Origin: an uncultured SAR116 cluster alpha proteobacterium
Lineage (GTDB): Bacteria > Pseudomonadota > Alphaproteobacteria > Puniceispirillales > Marisalimonadaceae
Direction: 5' to 3'
Assembly: GCA_902625215.1 (NCBI GenBank)
Contig: CACOAO010000012.1
Coordinates: 1 to 64,000, forward strand
Length of the DNA: 64,000 nucleotides
The notes under the pieces are model-generated. The model saw nothing but the letters and a program-made list of their open reading frames with translations, did not search any database and was not told the DNA's origin. The translations under genes and the position numbers were made by a program. The stretch's first letter is position 1. Each line of letters begins with the position of its first letter. Of this stretch, positions 8,688 to 17,311 are shown in pieces.

Positions 8688-10772
8688 TCAATTCAGTGTA
8701 ATTAGACCGTCTACTGCTACAATTCCTTCATATTCTTTTCTTACTATAATTGGATTAATCTCAGCTTCCTTAACTTCTTTAAAGTAAGCAAATTTAGACA
8801 TTTTCACTATTGCAGTAGCAATAATATTTATATCTGCTTCGGGTAGTCCTCTATATCCAGTTATAGTCACAAGACTTTTGACTTCCCTAATCATTTTTTT
8901 AGCTTCAGGGATATCAACCGGTGCCATCCTTATTGATTTATCATTATATATCTCTGATAAAATACCACCAGAACCTATTAAAACAATTGGTCCAACTAAT
9001 TCGTCGACTCTGTAACCTAAAATTATTTCAGCAATTCCTTTTTCCATTTTTTGAATAAGAAATTTTTCGTCACTACTTTTTATTTTTAACTTCTGAAATA
9101 CATTTGATAACTTTTTAAAACTAATTTTCAGCTCTTCTAAATTTTTTATATTTAATTCAACACCTCCGGTTTCTGTTTTATGAAGTACCTGATTTGATAA
9201 AACTTTCATTACTACAGGAAAACCTATTTGAGAACTATACTCTATTGCTTGTTTTTCGTTAAAAATTACTTTGTAATCTACAATTTCAATTCCTATATCT
9301 TTAAATATTTCTAATGCTTCTTCTTCAGACAAATTCTTGGATATGTTTTTGTTTAGTTTTTTGGAAATTTTACTTGAGTGATTGTTTAAAATTGTTGATT
9401 TGACTGGATTTTTGGTATTTAAAAAGGTCTTTACACTCTCCGCACAAGACTCGGGCGTTCTAAAACAAGCAATATTATTTTTATGTAGTAAATTTAGTGC
9501 TTCTGGAGCATCAGGGGCAACATACACAGCCAACGGCTTTGGGTAATTTGCCCACTTTAATAAAGGTTCAACTGCTTGTTCTGGTCTAAATTTAGCAGAC
9601 GAGCCAACAACCATCACAACTACATCACAATTTTTATTTTGCATCATCTGACTAATTACTTCGGTAACGATTTCTGGTTTTGTCCCAGCAATAGTCAAAT
9701 CAACTAATTTATTGTTGTTATATGGAATATTATTGTCTTGCATAATTTTCTGTATTGGCAGACCAGGGTCTACTATTTCAATATCACTGCCTGATAGGTT
9801 TTCTACTACCATAGCACCCCCACCACCAGTTGTAGTAACTATACCCACTCGTTTGGTTTCAGATTTTTTCTTTTTTCTAAATAAATTAGGAATTTCGATT
9901 AATGTTTCAAAAATTTCTACTCTAGCAATACCATGATAATTTATGAATGCGTTGAAAGCATCATCATTTCCTGCAATTGCGCCTGTATGAGATTTAGCTA
10001 ATTGTTTACCTAATTCAGACTTTCCTAGTTTGTAACATATTATTTGTTTTCCAGCTGCATGTGCCATTTTTGACATCTCTGCTACTTCATAACTGTTTCT
10101 TAATGTTTCTAAAAATAATATTATGGTTTCGGTGTTTGGGTCATTTACTAGCATTTTACCAATTTCACCAACGGAAAGATCAGACTCATTTCCTACAGAA
10201 ACCAACTTAGCAAAACCTATACCTCGAGAGTATCCATGCGCCAACAAAGCTCCAATAAGGCTTCCACTTTGAGAAATAACACTAAGACTTCCCTTTTTTA
10301 AATCTTTCAGCTCAAGCATAGCGTTTGCACTTAAAATGACATTATCTGAAATATTTATAAGACCAATACTATTTGGTCCTAATATTCTTAAACCACCTTT
10401 TTTTGCTATTTTAAAAATATGTTTTTCTAACACATTACCTTTAGATCCAGATTCACTGAAACCTCCAGACAGAATTGTTGCGCATCTAACTTTTTTTGAT
10501 ACAGCATCTCTAATAGCTTCAAAAATTTTATTACCATCAACAGCAATAAAGATATAATCAACTTGTTCATTAATTGATTTTAAATTTGGATAACATTTTA
10601 ATCCAAAAATTTCTTCCCTATTTGGATTTACAGGAAATATTTTTCCTTTATAACCATGCGATACTAAAAACCTTTGAGCTCGTGAACCAGTTTTTTTAGG
10701 GTCAGCGGAAGCGCCTATTATTGCAACTGATTTTGGGTTAAAAAAAGATTGAGAAAAAGAAACATCTACCAT
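8688..10772 (-). CDS. Acyl-CoA synthetase, ADP/NDP-forming (acetyl-CoA synthetase type)
   Basis: A 694-residue single-chain enzyme that interconverts an acyl-CoA, ADP and phosphate with the free acid, ATP and CoA. In order: CoA-binding Rossmann domain (FNPKSVAIIGAS, about 10-20), succinyl-CoA-ligase-like domains with the phosphohistidine motif AKSHTGA (H262), and a C-terminal ATP-grasp domain (GFPVVMKVLS, then LIGSGGILSE). The chosen ATG lies 10 bases after the acyl-CoA dehydrogenase stop. An in-frame TTG 60 bases upstream would overlap that gene by 50 bases and add residues not seen in the family. Pairing with an acyl-CoA dehydrogenase suggests breakdown of an organic or branched-chain acid; the substrate is unknown. 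Confidence 0.88.
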   Translation of the reverse strand: MVDVSFSQSFFNPKSVAIIGASADPKKTGSRAQRFLVSHGYKGKIFPVNPNREEIFGLKCYPNLKSINEQVDYIFIAVDGNKIFEAIRDAVSKKVRCATILSGGFSESGSKGNVLEKHIFKIAKKGGLRILGPNSIGLINISDNVILSANAMLELKDLKKGSLSVISQSGSLIGALLAHGYSRGIGFAKLVSVGNESDLSVGEIGKMLVNDPNTETIILFLETLRNSYEVAEMSKMAHAAGKQIICYKLGKSELGKQLAKSHTGAIAGNDDAFNAFINYHGIARVEIFETLIEIPNLFRKKKKSETKRVGIVTTTGGGGAMVVENLSGSDIEIVDPGLPIQKIMQDNNIPYNNNKLVDLTIAGTKPEIVTEVISQMMQNKNCDVVVMVVGSSAKFRPEQAVEPLLKWANYPKPLAVYVAPDAPEALNLLHKNNIACFRTPESCAESVKTFLNTKNPVKSTILNNHSSKISKKLNKNISKNLSEEEALEIFKDIGIEIVDYKVIFNEKQAIEYSSQIGFPVVMKVLSNQVLHKTETGGVELNIKNLEELKISFKKLSNVFQKLKIKSSDEKFLIQKMEKGIAEIILGYRVDELVGPIVLIGSGGILSEIYNDKSIRMAPVDIPEAKKMIREVKSLVTITGYRGLPEADINIIATAIVKMSKFAYFKEVKEAEINPIIVRKEYEGIVAVDGLITLN

Positions 10773-10782
10773 AGTTATAAAA

Positions 10783-11934
10783 TCATTTATTTGACCTTTG
10801 TGAAAATCTCCGTTCAAAGATATCCTCGGCAATTCTATTTTTCATCATTTCAGTTGATCCACCTGCGATTTGCCATCCTCTAGATTTTCTGAAACAATAT
10901 TCAACCAATGACTCTTGTGAATACCCAGTACCACCCATAACTTGCATTGCCTCATTACTTATTTCAAATCCAGCTTTATTACAAAATGCTTTAGCAATTG
11001 ATGTTTCTTGAGAAGAAGGGAACCCACTATCTGCATTTATTGCAGCTCTATATAACAATAATCTTCCAGCTTCAATTTGAATTTTCATTTCTGAAAACTT
11101 CCATTGAATCCCTTGAAATTCGCAAATTTTCTTTCCAAATTGTTCTCTTGTTAATGCATAATCTTTAGCAACATTAAAAGCAAACTCACCAAGCGCAAGT
11201 GATCTAGCGGAGTTTCCAATTCTTTCTGCATTAAATCCTGAAATTTGTTTTTTAAATCCACCAGGTCCTAATAAAACATTTTCTTCAGGAATATAAACAT
11301 TATCAAAATATAATGCACACCATTCTTCACCATTAGTATATTTTGATGATTTTCCTTTTGAAAAACCTTGCATTGATGTATCCATTATGACTGATCCAAT
11401 ACCATTAATTCCTTCATGATATCTTACATAAATCAAAAAGATATCCGCATCTGGTGAGTTACTGGTAAAGACTTTACTGCCGGATACTCTAAATCCTTTG
11501 CCATCTTGAACAGCTTTAGTTGTCAAATCAGTGACTGCTGAACCTGCATTAGGCTCAGTCATACCTAAACCAATTACCATTTCTCCATTTAACAATTTTT
11601 TTAAATATTTTTCCTTTTGATAATCAGTTGCATACTCTGCAAAAGTCCTTATTGGACCAAAACTTCCTGCTTGGATAACGTCAGCACTTCTTGGACAAAT
11701 TAAGGCAACTTGCTCTATTGCAAGAACAGCATCCATTAACTTACCTCCCTGCCCCCCATCTTTCTCAGGAAGTGTAATTCCCATCAAGCCATTATTAGAA
11801 AATAATTTTGCAATTTCTTTTGGAAATAGAGGATCATGGGCACGTCTAAGATTATCCTCTTTTAAATGTTTTTCTGCAAGACTTCTAACGGAGTTTTGAA
11901 ATACTATTTGTTCTTCTGTTAAATTAAATTCCAT
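10783..11934 (-). CDS. Acyl-CoA dehydrogenase family flavoprotein
   Basis: A 383-residue, FAD-dependent acyl-CoA dehydrogenase, the usual length. Seen are the flavin-region motif LGMTEPNAGSAV (123-134), helix motif LTREQFGK (261-268) and QVMGGTGYSQESLVEY (331-346). The medium-chain catalytic Glu position is occupied by small residues in QIAGGSTEMM, but E237 in FNAERIG matches the alternative catalytic Glu used by isovaleryl- and long-chain-type enzymes, so activity is expected. It lies between the cyclase-hydrolase fusion (26 bases upstream) and the acyl-CoA synthetase (10 bases downstream), all on one strand, so co-transcription is likely. Confidence 0.9.
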   Translation of the reverse strand: MEFNLTEEQIVFQNSVRSLAEKHLKEDNLRRAHDPLFPKEIAKLFSNNGLMGITLPEKDGGQGGKLMDAVLAIEQVALICPRSADVIQAGSFGPIRTFAEYATDYQKEKYLKKLLNGEMVIGLGMTEPNAGSAVTDLTTKAVQDGKGFRVSGSKVFTSNSPDADIFLIYVRYHEGINGIGSVIMDTSMQGFSKGKSSKYTNGEEWCALYFDNVYIPEENVLLGPGGFKKQISGFNAERIGNSARSLALGEFAFNVAKDYALTREQFGKKICEFQGIQWKFSEMKIQIEAGRLLLYRAAINADSGFPSSQETSIAKAFCNKAGFEISNEAMQVMGGTGYSQESLVEYCFRKSRGWQIAGGSTEMMKNRIAEDIFERRFSQRSNK

Positions 11935-11960
11935 GTTTATTCCTATTACGTAAAATTAGT

Positions 11961-13355
11961 TTATTTTTTAAGGAAGTTTTTTAACTCCTCTTTGAAGATT
12001 GGCCAACCTTCATCGCCTTCAAGAATTACGTGATTATTACCATTTAATGGTACAAATTTAGAATTTTTAATATTGGCAGCCATAAATTTACTCTCTGAAA
12101 TTGGAACTCTTGAATCATTTTTATTATGAAAAATTAAAGTTGGTATATCTAATAATGGTAATAATTCAGAAACATCTATTTGGTCATTAGTTGATTGAAT
12201 TCTAACTGCATTTTTGGCAGATGTCGAAATTTTCATTATATTATTAAATGAATCCATTTGCTCTTTCGTACCATCTGGAATCATAGTAGATGTAAAAAAT
12301 TGTCTGAATGCAGGATTTTCATTGTCCCATCCATTAAGTATCATATTTTTTTCTAACTCTATTTTTTGATCAAAATCAGCATTTCCCCTTTTTGCTCTTC
12401 CTCTTGCAAAACCTCCAGACAATATTAAGTGCGTAACCTTGTTAGGATTTTTATATGCATAAGCTATTGAAACTGCACATCCTTGTGATACACCAAAAAT
12501 TGGGAATTTATCAATGTTTACTGCATCTACTACTGCTTGCATATCATCTACAAAACAATCAAAATTTATGTTTTCAGGATTAAGATCTGAAACACCATTG
12601 CCTCTTTGGTCAAACCTGTAAAACGTATAGTCTTTTGCTAAATGCCTGTACATATGAGTCCAGACAGGACTTCTCCAGTCATGTTCTAAACTACTCATAA
12701 AATTTGGTGCTTTTAATATTGGTGGTCCATTTCCAATACTTGCATAAGCAATAATAGTTCCATCAAATGAACTACAAAATCTTGTTTTCTGATTAGCCTC
12801 AGTTAATAAAAGATTTTCTTTACTATCTTTTATATCATCTTCATGGACATTAATTTTGAATACTTGAACTTTTTGAGAAATATTTTTTAAGAATTGCTCT
12901 CCTATATTTTCTATATCTAAGGATTTTAAACTTTTGATACTTTGATACACATCATTTGTAATACAAATATTTCCTGCGTCTGCTATTGATTCTAATCTAC
13001 TTGCAATATTAACAGTGTTTCCAAAAATATCGTCATTATCTAGAACAACGTCACCAATGTGAATGCCAATTCTATATCTTATTTTCTTATCATTGGTTTT
13101 CTCTGATTCATTTTCATAAATTCCTTTTTGTATAGATATACTACTATCAACCGCTTCTAATGCACTAGGGAAAATAGCTAAGAATCCATCTCCAGTTGTC
13201 TTTATTATTTCACCATTATAATTTTCTATTTCCGGTTTAATTATTGTATTTAATTGATTTTTTTGTCTTGAAAGTAAATTAATTTCATCTTCTTCAATTA
13301 ATCTTGAAAAACCCACCATGTCTGCAGCCACAACTGCTAATAATTTTCTATCCAC
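11961..13355 (-). CDS. Class III adenylate cyclase fused to an alpha/beta hydrolase
   Basis: A 464-residue two-domain protein. Residues 1-165 form a class III cyclase with metal aspartates D12 (AADMVGFS) and D56 (KTTGDGF), purine-selecting K52 and D109, N116 and the catalytic R120 (TVNIASR), so it looks competent and ATP-specific. Residues about 190-464 form an alpha/beta hydrolase with nucleophile S290 (FGVSQGCA), acid D414 (HNKNDSRVP) and H442 (NGNNHV). No membrane segment or secretion signal is seen. Such fusions occur in other alphaproteobacteria, and their hydrolase substrates are mostly unknown. It heads the minus-strand run; the gene after it is an acyl-CoA dehydrogenase. The hydrolase half may sense or process a small ligand that tunes cAMP production. 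Confidence 0.9.
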   Translation of the reverse strand: MDRKLLAVVAADMVGFSRLIEEDEINLLSRQKNQLNTIIKPEIENYNGEIIKTTGDGFLAIFPSALEAVDSSISIQKGIYENESEKTNDKKIRYRIGIHIGDVVLDNDDIFGNTVNIASRLESIADAGNICITNDVYQSIKSLKSLDIENIGEQFLKNISQKVQVFKINVHEDDIKDSKENLLLTEANQKTRFCSSFDGTIIAYASIGNGPPILKAPNFMSSLEHDWRSPVWTHMYRHLAKDYTFYRFDQRGNGVSDLNPENINFDCFVDDMQAVVDAVNIDKFPIFGVSQGCAVSIAYAYKNPNKVTHLILSGGFARGRAKRGNADFDQKIELEKNMILNGWDNENPAFRQFFTSTMIPDGTKEQMDSFNNIMKISTSAKNAVRIQSTNDQIDVSELLPLLDIPTLIFHNKNDSRVPISESKFMAANIKNSKFVPLNGNNHVILEGDEGWPIFKEELKNFLKK

Positions 13356-13449
13356 AATAAACCTCTTGCAGAATTTTAATTTTTTACTTTACTAATAAAT
13401 TAACCAACCCTATTCAAATTCGTGTAAAAATAAAGACAAAAAAAAATTA

Positions 13450-13455
13450 TATAAT
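13450..13455 (+). promoter_or_regulatory. Possible -10 element ahead of the TPP riboswitch
   Basis: A perfect TATAAT lies about 30 bases before the riboswitch, in the 314-base gap between the cyclase-hydrolase gene (minus) and thiM (plus). No good -35 hexamer sits 17 bases upstream, so this is only a candidate in an A/T-rich stretch. Confidence 0.3.
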
Positions 13456-13481
13456 TTACATTATTATGTTAAACTAATGAT

Positions 13482-13557
13482 GCCAGGGGTGCAAAATTTT
13501 TTGCTGAGAAATAAACCCTTAAAACCTGATCTGGTTAAGACCAGCGGAGGGAGTTGC
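13482..13557 (+). promoter_or_regulatory. TPP riboswitch (THI element)
   Basis: The aptamer hallmarks occur in order: AGGGGTGC, CTGAGA, AACCCTT, AACCTGATCTGGTTAA, ACCAGCGGAGGGA. These match the conserved P2/J2-3/P3 and P4/P5 parts of the thiamine pyrophosphate aptamer. It lies 113 bases before thiM, the expected target. No U-tract terminator follows, so control is probably at translation. The leader contains CCCCTCT (13623-13629), which can pair either with GGAGGG in the aptamer (13546-13551) or with the thiM ribosome-binding GAGG (13658-13661). Confidence 0.93.
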
Positions 13558-13623
13558 TAATTTATTTTTAAACATGATTATATTTAAGCAGTATAATTTA
13601 AATTAAAAAATTTAACTAATGTC

Positions 13624-13661
13624 CCCTCTAAAAATGTGAACTATTATTTTTTAAAATGAGG
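13624..13661 (+). promoter_or_regulatory. Probable ribosome-site-sequestering hairpin before thiM
   Basis: CCTC (13625-13628) followed by AAAAAT (13630-13635) can pair with ATTTTT (13646-13651) and GAGG (13658-13661). GAGG is the ribosome-binding site, 8 bases before the thiM ATG. The same C-rich stretch is complementary to GGAGGG in the aptamer. That is a two-state arrangement expected of a translational riboswitch. It was seen by eye; no folding energy was computed. Confidence 0.5.
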
Positions 13662-13669
13662 AAATAAAT

Positions 13670-14488
13670 ATGTCTAAAGAATTATCCAAAAATGCATCAG
13701 AACTTTTGACGAATATAAGAAATAAAGGTCCTTTAGTATGGAATTTTTCAAATTTTGTCTCTATGGATATTGCTGCCAATGCTTTACTTTCAATTGGTGC
13801 CTCTCCTGCAATGGCACACGCAAGAGAAGAATCAAAAGATTTTATTAAAATCTGCAAAGCCATTAATGGAGCCTTAACAATTAATATAGGAACCTTTGAT
13901 CCATATTGGCAAGAATGCGCATTGGAGGCAGCCAAACATGCAAATGAGAATAATGTTCCTTGGGTTTTAGATCCTGTTGGTGCTGGTGCTAGTAGCTTTA
14001 GAAACAAAAATGTTGAAGAACTTATGAAGTTTAAACCAACAATTCTTAGAGGGAATGGATCAGAAATTATGGCTGTGGCTGGACTTTCTGAAGGAGGCAA
14101 AGGTGTTGACTCAACTTCTACATCTAATGATGCGTTAGATGCTGCAATCTCAATTGCTGACCAAAACAATATTATTGTAGCTGTTACTGGTATAACAGAT
14201 TATGTAACTGATGGTAGTGTCACCTATGCCATTGAGGGTGGACACGAGATGATGACCAAAGTAACTGCAACTGGCTGTGCATTATCTTGTTTAATTGGAG
14301 CGGCTATAGCAGTTGGTGAAAATAAAATTCTTTCAACTGCATCAATAATTGGTATTTATGGTTTAGCAGGAGAAATAGCAAGCAAAATTTCTCAGGGACC
14401 AGGAAGTTTAAGAATGAAACTATTAGACCAATTATATAATATTTCTGCGGACGAAATCATAAGTAATGTAAAAATTAAAAATGTCTAA
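13670..14488 (+). CDS. thiM: Hydroxyethylthiazole kinase
   Basis: A 272-residue kinase that phosphorylates 4-methyl-5-(2-hydroxyethyl)thiazole with ATP, the salvage route to the thiazole half of thiamine. The substrate-binding N-terminus NFVSMDIAANALLSIGASPA (26-45), WVLDPVGAGAS and the C-terminal VTATGCALSC with its catalytic Cys are all present. GAGG is placed 8 bases before the ATG. The gene is led by a TPP riboswitch and overlaps thiE by 8 bases. No thiC, thiG or thiD is in this window, so from what is visible the cell salvages thiazole here. Confidence 0.95.
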   Translation: MSKELSKNASELLTNIRNKGPLVWNFSNFVSMDIAANALLSIGASPAMAHAREESKDFIKICKAINGALTINIGTFDPYWQECALEAAKHANENNVPWVLDPVGAGASSFRNKNVEELMKFKPTILRGNGSEIMAVAGLSEGGKGVDSTSTSNDALDAAISIADQNNIIVAVTGITDYVTDGSVTYAIEGGHEMMTKVTATGCALSCLIGAAIAVGENKILSTASIIGIYGLAGEIASKISQGPGSLRMKLLDQLYNISADEIISNVKIKNV

Positions 14489-15146
14489 TCTTCAATCTTA
14501 TTTTGTAGCAGGCCCTGAAAATTTACTTTCTCATCATATTTCCATAAATGAAAAACCAGGTAAAGCACTGGTAAGAATAGTGAGTGAATTAGCAGAAAAT
14601 GGTCTTGATGTTTTTCAATTGAGAGCCAAATCAATGCAAGAAACTGAGATCATAGATCTTATAAAAGATTTAAAATCTGCAACATCGAACACTAAAATAA
14701 AACTGTGCATAAATGATAATGTAAATGTTGCTTCTAAATGCAACGGGTTAATTCATATACTTCATCTTGGACAGTCTGATATGGATCCAAATGAAGCAAA
14801 AAAATTGATAGATCAAGATATTGAAATTGGTTTATCTATAACAAATGAACATCAATTAGATAATGTACCTAATTGTGTAAATTATCTTGGTGTAGGACCA
14901 ATATTCCCTACCGATTCAAAAAGTGATGCATCGGTACCAATAGGTTTAAATAGATTAAATGAAATCATCAAAAAAACAGATCTTCCAGTTGTTGCAATTG
15001 GTGGTATTACAATAAATGACGTTTATGATTTGTTTAAGATAGGTGTTTCTGGTGTAGCTGTGATATCTGCAATATTAAATGAAAAAAATCCAATCGAAAA
15101 CTTTAATAAAATGAAAGAAAACATAATTAAAGGCTCGGAAAAATGA
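14481..15146 (+). CDS. thiE: Thiamine-phosphate synthase
   Basis: A 221-residue TIM-barrel enzyme joining the thiazole phosphate made by ThiM with HMP pyrophosphate to give thiamine phosphate. Family blocks are FQLRAKS (usual form QLRxK), LHLGQSDM, YLGVGPIFPTDSKSD and PVVAIGGI, the last two being the phosphate-binding loops. Its ATG lies inside the end of thiM (8-base overlap), and its end overlaps the next gene by 4 bases, so it is in the riboswitch-controlled transcript. The N-terminus is slightly longer than usual (SYFVAGPENLLSHHI), with no obvious extra domain. Confidence 0.93.
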   Translation: MSNLQSYFVAGPENLLSHHISINEKPGKALVRIVSELAENGLDVFQLRAKSMQETEIIDLIKDLKSATSNTKIKLCINDNVNVASKCNGLIHILHLGQSDMDPNEAKKLIDQDIEIGLSITNEHQLDNVPNCVNYLGVGPIFPTDSKSDASVPIGLNRLNEIIKKTDLPVVAIGGITINDVYDLFKIGVSGVAVISAILNEKNPIENFNKMKENIIKGSEK

Positions 15147-15988
15147 ATATAGTTCTTACTGGTGGTACAAGTGGACTTGGCTATAGAACAGCTAAGGTTT
15201 TAGGTCAAGAGATAGAAAATAAAATAATTTTAATAGGGAGCAACAAACAAAAGGGTGAATTCTCAGTTGAGAACTTAATAAAACAAACATCAAACAAAAA
15301 TATTAGTTTTTTGCAATGTGACCTTTCATCTATTTCAGAAATTAAATCCTTAGCAGAAAAATTAAAAAACACAAAAATCGATATTCTAATTAATAATGCT
15401 GGTGCATTATTTTTTTCAAGAAAAGAGAGTGTAGACAAAATTGAAAAAACATTTGCTCTAAATCACCTATCATATTTCATCCTAACTAATTTATTATTAA
15501 AATATAAAGTTATAAAAAATGGAGGAAGAGTGGTTAACGTTGCTAGCGGCGCACATAAAGGTGTAAAAATAGATTTTAATAATTTAGAAACGAAAAAAAA
15601 TTATAACGGTTGGATTTCTTATAAAAAATCAAAATTATGTAATATATTGTTTACTAAAAGTTTGAGTGAATTAACTAAAAAAAATAAAATAACTGTTAAT
15701 TGTTTGCATCCTGGTTTTGTTAAAACCCAATTTGGAAAAAATAATAATAGTCTAGCCAGTTTAGCCATAAAATTTCTGATGAGTTTCTTTGCAATATCAG
15801 TAGAAGAAGGTGCTGAAACGATAATTTTTTTAGCTACAGATAATAGTGTTAAAAATATTACTGGAAAATATTTTTATCAATGCAAAATAAAAGCACCTTC
15901 AATATTTGCTCAAAATCAAAAAAATGCTGATCTTTTATGGAAAAAAAGTATGAGTATAATTAAAAACAAAGGTTTGACATTAACATAA
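15143..15988 (+). CDS. Short-chain dehydrogenase/reductase in the thiamine operon
   Basis: A 281-residue classical SDR. It has the nucleotide-binding turn TGGTSGLG (6-13), NNAG (84-87), and the catalytic Ser135 (NVASG), Tyr160 and Lys164 (SYKKSK). The overall pattern, including LNHLSYFILTNLLL, resembles retinol-dehydrogenase-like SDRs. The ATG overlaps the thiE stop by 4 bases, so it is translated from the riboswitch transcript. No SDR step is part of standard thiamine synthesis. It may process a thiamine precursor or degradation product (for example an alcohol/aldehyde side chain), or it may simply have been captured by the operon. Confidence 0.85.
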   Translation: MNIVLTGGTSGLGYRTAKVLGQEIENKIILIGSNKQKGEFSVENLIKQTSNKNISFLQCDLSSISEIKSLAEKLKNTKIDILINNAGALFFSRKESVDKIEKTFALNHLSYFILTNLLLKYKVIKNGGRVVNVASGAHKGVKIDFNNLETKKNYNGWISYKKSKLCNILFTKSLSELTKKNKITVNCLHPGFVKTQFGKNNNSLASLAIKFLMSFFAISVEEGAETIIFLATDNSVKNITGKYFYQCKIKAPSIFAQNQKNADLLWKKSMSIIKNKGLTLT

Positions 15989-16009
15989 TATTCTTTAACA
16001 AGTTAATTT

Positions 16010-17245
16010 ATGAAAAATTATAACAGTTCTTTAATTACTCCAGTATTAATAGCTGGCTCATTAATAATAATTATTACTTTTGGAATAAGAGGTAGCTTTG
16101 GGGTATTTCAAATACCAATTGAACAGGAATTTCAATGGTTAAGGGTAGAATTTTCTTTAGCAATTGCAATACAAAACCTTGGTTGGGGTATTGGTGCCCC
16201 TATTTTTGGGGCTTTAGGCGAAAAATTTGGTGATAGAAAAATGATAATAATTGGAGCCTTTTGCTATGTAATTGGCCTACTGTTGTCAACTATCGCACAA
16301 AATCCACTAACACATCAATTTCTTGAACTGATCATAGGTTTTGGAATAGCTGGAACAGGCATGGGAATGATATTAGCTGTTGTTGGAAGAGCGTCTAGTG
16401 AAAAAAATAGATCAATGGCCTTAGGAATTGTGACTGCTGCAGGTTCAGTTGGTCAAATGATAGGGGCTCCAATCGCTCAAGCTCTTTTAAATTTATATAG
16501 TTGGCAACAGGTTTTTATAATTTTTTCAATGTCAATTGTTTTAATTATTTTTGTAGTTCCGTTTTTAAAATCACCCTCAATTTCTTCTAAAAAAGAAATT
16601 GAAATAAGTTTAAAAAAGGTGTTAGGAGATGCTTTCAGGGATCCTAATTTTTCTATGATATTTTTTGGTTTTTTTGCCTGTGGTTACCAATTAGCATTTT
16701 TAACAGCTCATTTTCCTGCCATGGTCACTGAAATGTGTAATGATATAAATCCATCTAGCTTGTTACATAGTTTTGGTATTTCCTCAACTTCAAGTTTAGG
16801 TGCATTAGCAATAGCATTAATTGCATTTAGTAACATTTTTGGAACAATATACGCAGGTTGGTTAGGACAGAGATACCCTAAAAAATTTGTATTAGCTTTA
16901 GTATATGGCCTTAGAGCTCTGATTGGTCTAATTTTCATTTTACTTCCAATAACACCAATATCGGTGATACTATTTTCTTTATTTATGGGATCTCTGTGGT
17001 TGGCTACAGTTCCATTAACTAGTGGATTGATAGCACATATTTATGGATTACGTTATATGGGCACCTTATATGGAATTGTTTTTTTATCACATCAATTAGG
17101 AAGTTTTCTTGGTGTTTGGATGGGAGGAAAACTTTATGACGCAACAGGTGATTATACTCTGGTTTGGTGGATTGGTATAGGGGTTTCTGTTTTTTCAACA
17201 TTGGTACACTTGCCAATTAAAGAACAAAATTATCAACCTGCTTAA
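16010..17245 (+). CDS. MFS transporter (possible thiamine-precursor carrier)
   Basis: A 411-residue major facilitator with about 12 predicted membrane helices. The cytoplasmic loop GEKFGDRKMI after helix 2 is the family motif A. A central hydrophilic loop lies near 185-200 (SPSISSKKEIEI). General resemblance is to the monocarboxylate / oxalate-formate-type branch. It begins 21 bases after the SDR on the same strand, with no terminator between, so it may be the last gene of the TPP-riboswitch operon. That would make thiazole, HMP or a thiamine breakdown product possible substrates. The function is inferred only from position. It converges on tctA, 66 bases away. Confidence 0.82.
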   Translation: MKNYNSSLITPVLIAGSLIIIITFGIRGSFGVFQIPIEQEFQWLRVEFSLAIAIQNLGWGIGAPIFGALGEKFGDRKMIIIGAFCYVIGLLLSTIAQNPLTHQFLELIIGFGIAGTGMGMILAVVGRASSEKNRSMALGIVTAAGSVGQMIGAPIAQALLNLYSWQQVFIIFSMSIVLIIFVVPFLKSPSISSKKEIEISLKKVLGDAFRDPNFSMIFFGFFACGYQLAFLTAHFPAMVTEMCNDINPSSLLHSFGISSTSSLGALAIALIAFSNIFGTIYAGWLGQRYPKKFVLALVYGLRALIGLIFILLPITPISVILFSLFMGSLWLATVPLTSGLIAHIYGLRYMGTLYGIVFLSHQLGSFLGVWMGGKLYDATGDYTLVWWIGIGVSVFSTLVHLPIKEQNYQPA

Positions 17246-17311
17246 TTATAAACTCCATACACAAAAAATTTCATTAGCATTATTGAAAGCAAAAGGTAAA
17301 TTAAAGAACTT

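Noticed and set aside
8671-8693. AATTGAT/ATCAATT repeat as an intrinsic terminator
   Set aside because: The stem has no GC strength and overlaps the coding end; the T-run is in the loop rather than after the stem.
10773-10832. Upstream TTG start for the acyl-CoA synthetase
   Set aside because: It would overlap the dehydrogenase by 50 bases and add 20 residues not expected in the family; the ATG at 10772 follows that stop neatly.
10783-11934. Apparent loss of the catalytic Glu in the acyl-CoA dehydrogenase
   Set aside because: E237 in FNAERIG occupies the alternative catalytic position used by isovaleryl- and long-chain-type enzymes, so the enzyme is probably active.
13651-14169. A 172-codon open frame opposite thiM
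   Set aside because: Antisense to well-conserved ThiM; its open state follows from the codon use of the real gene.
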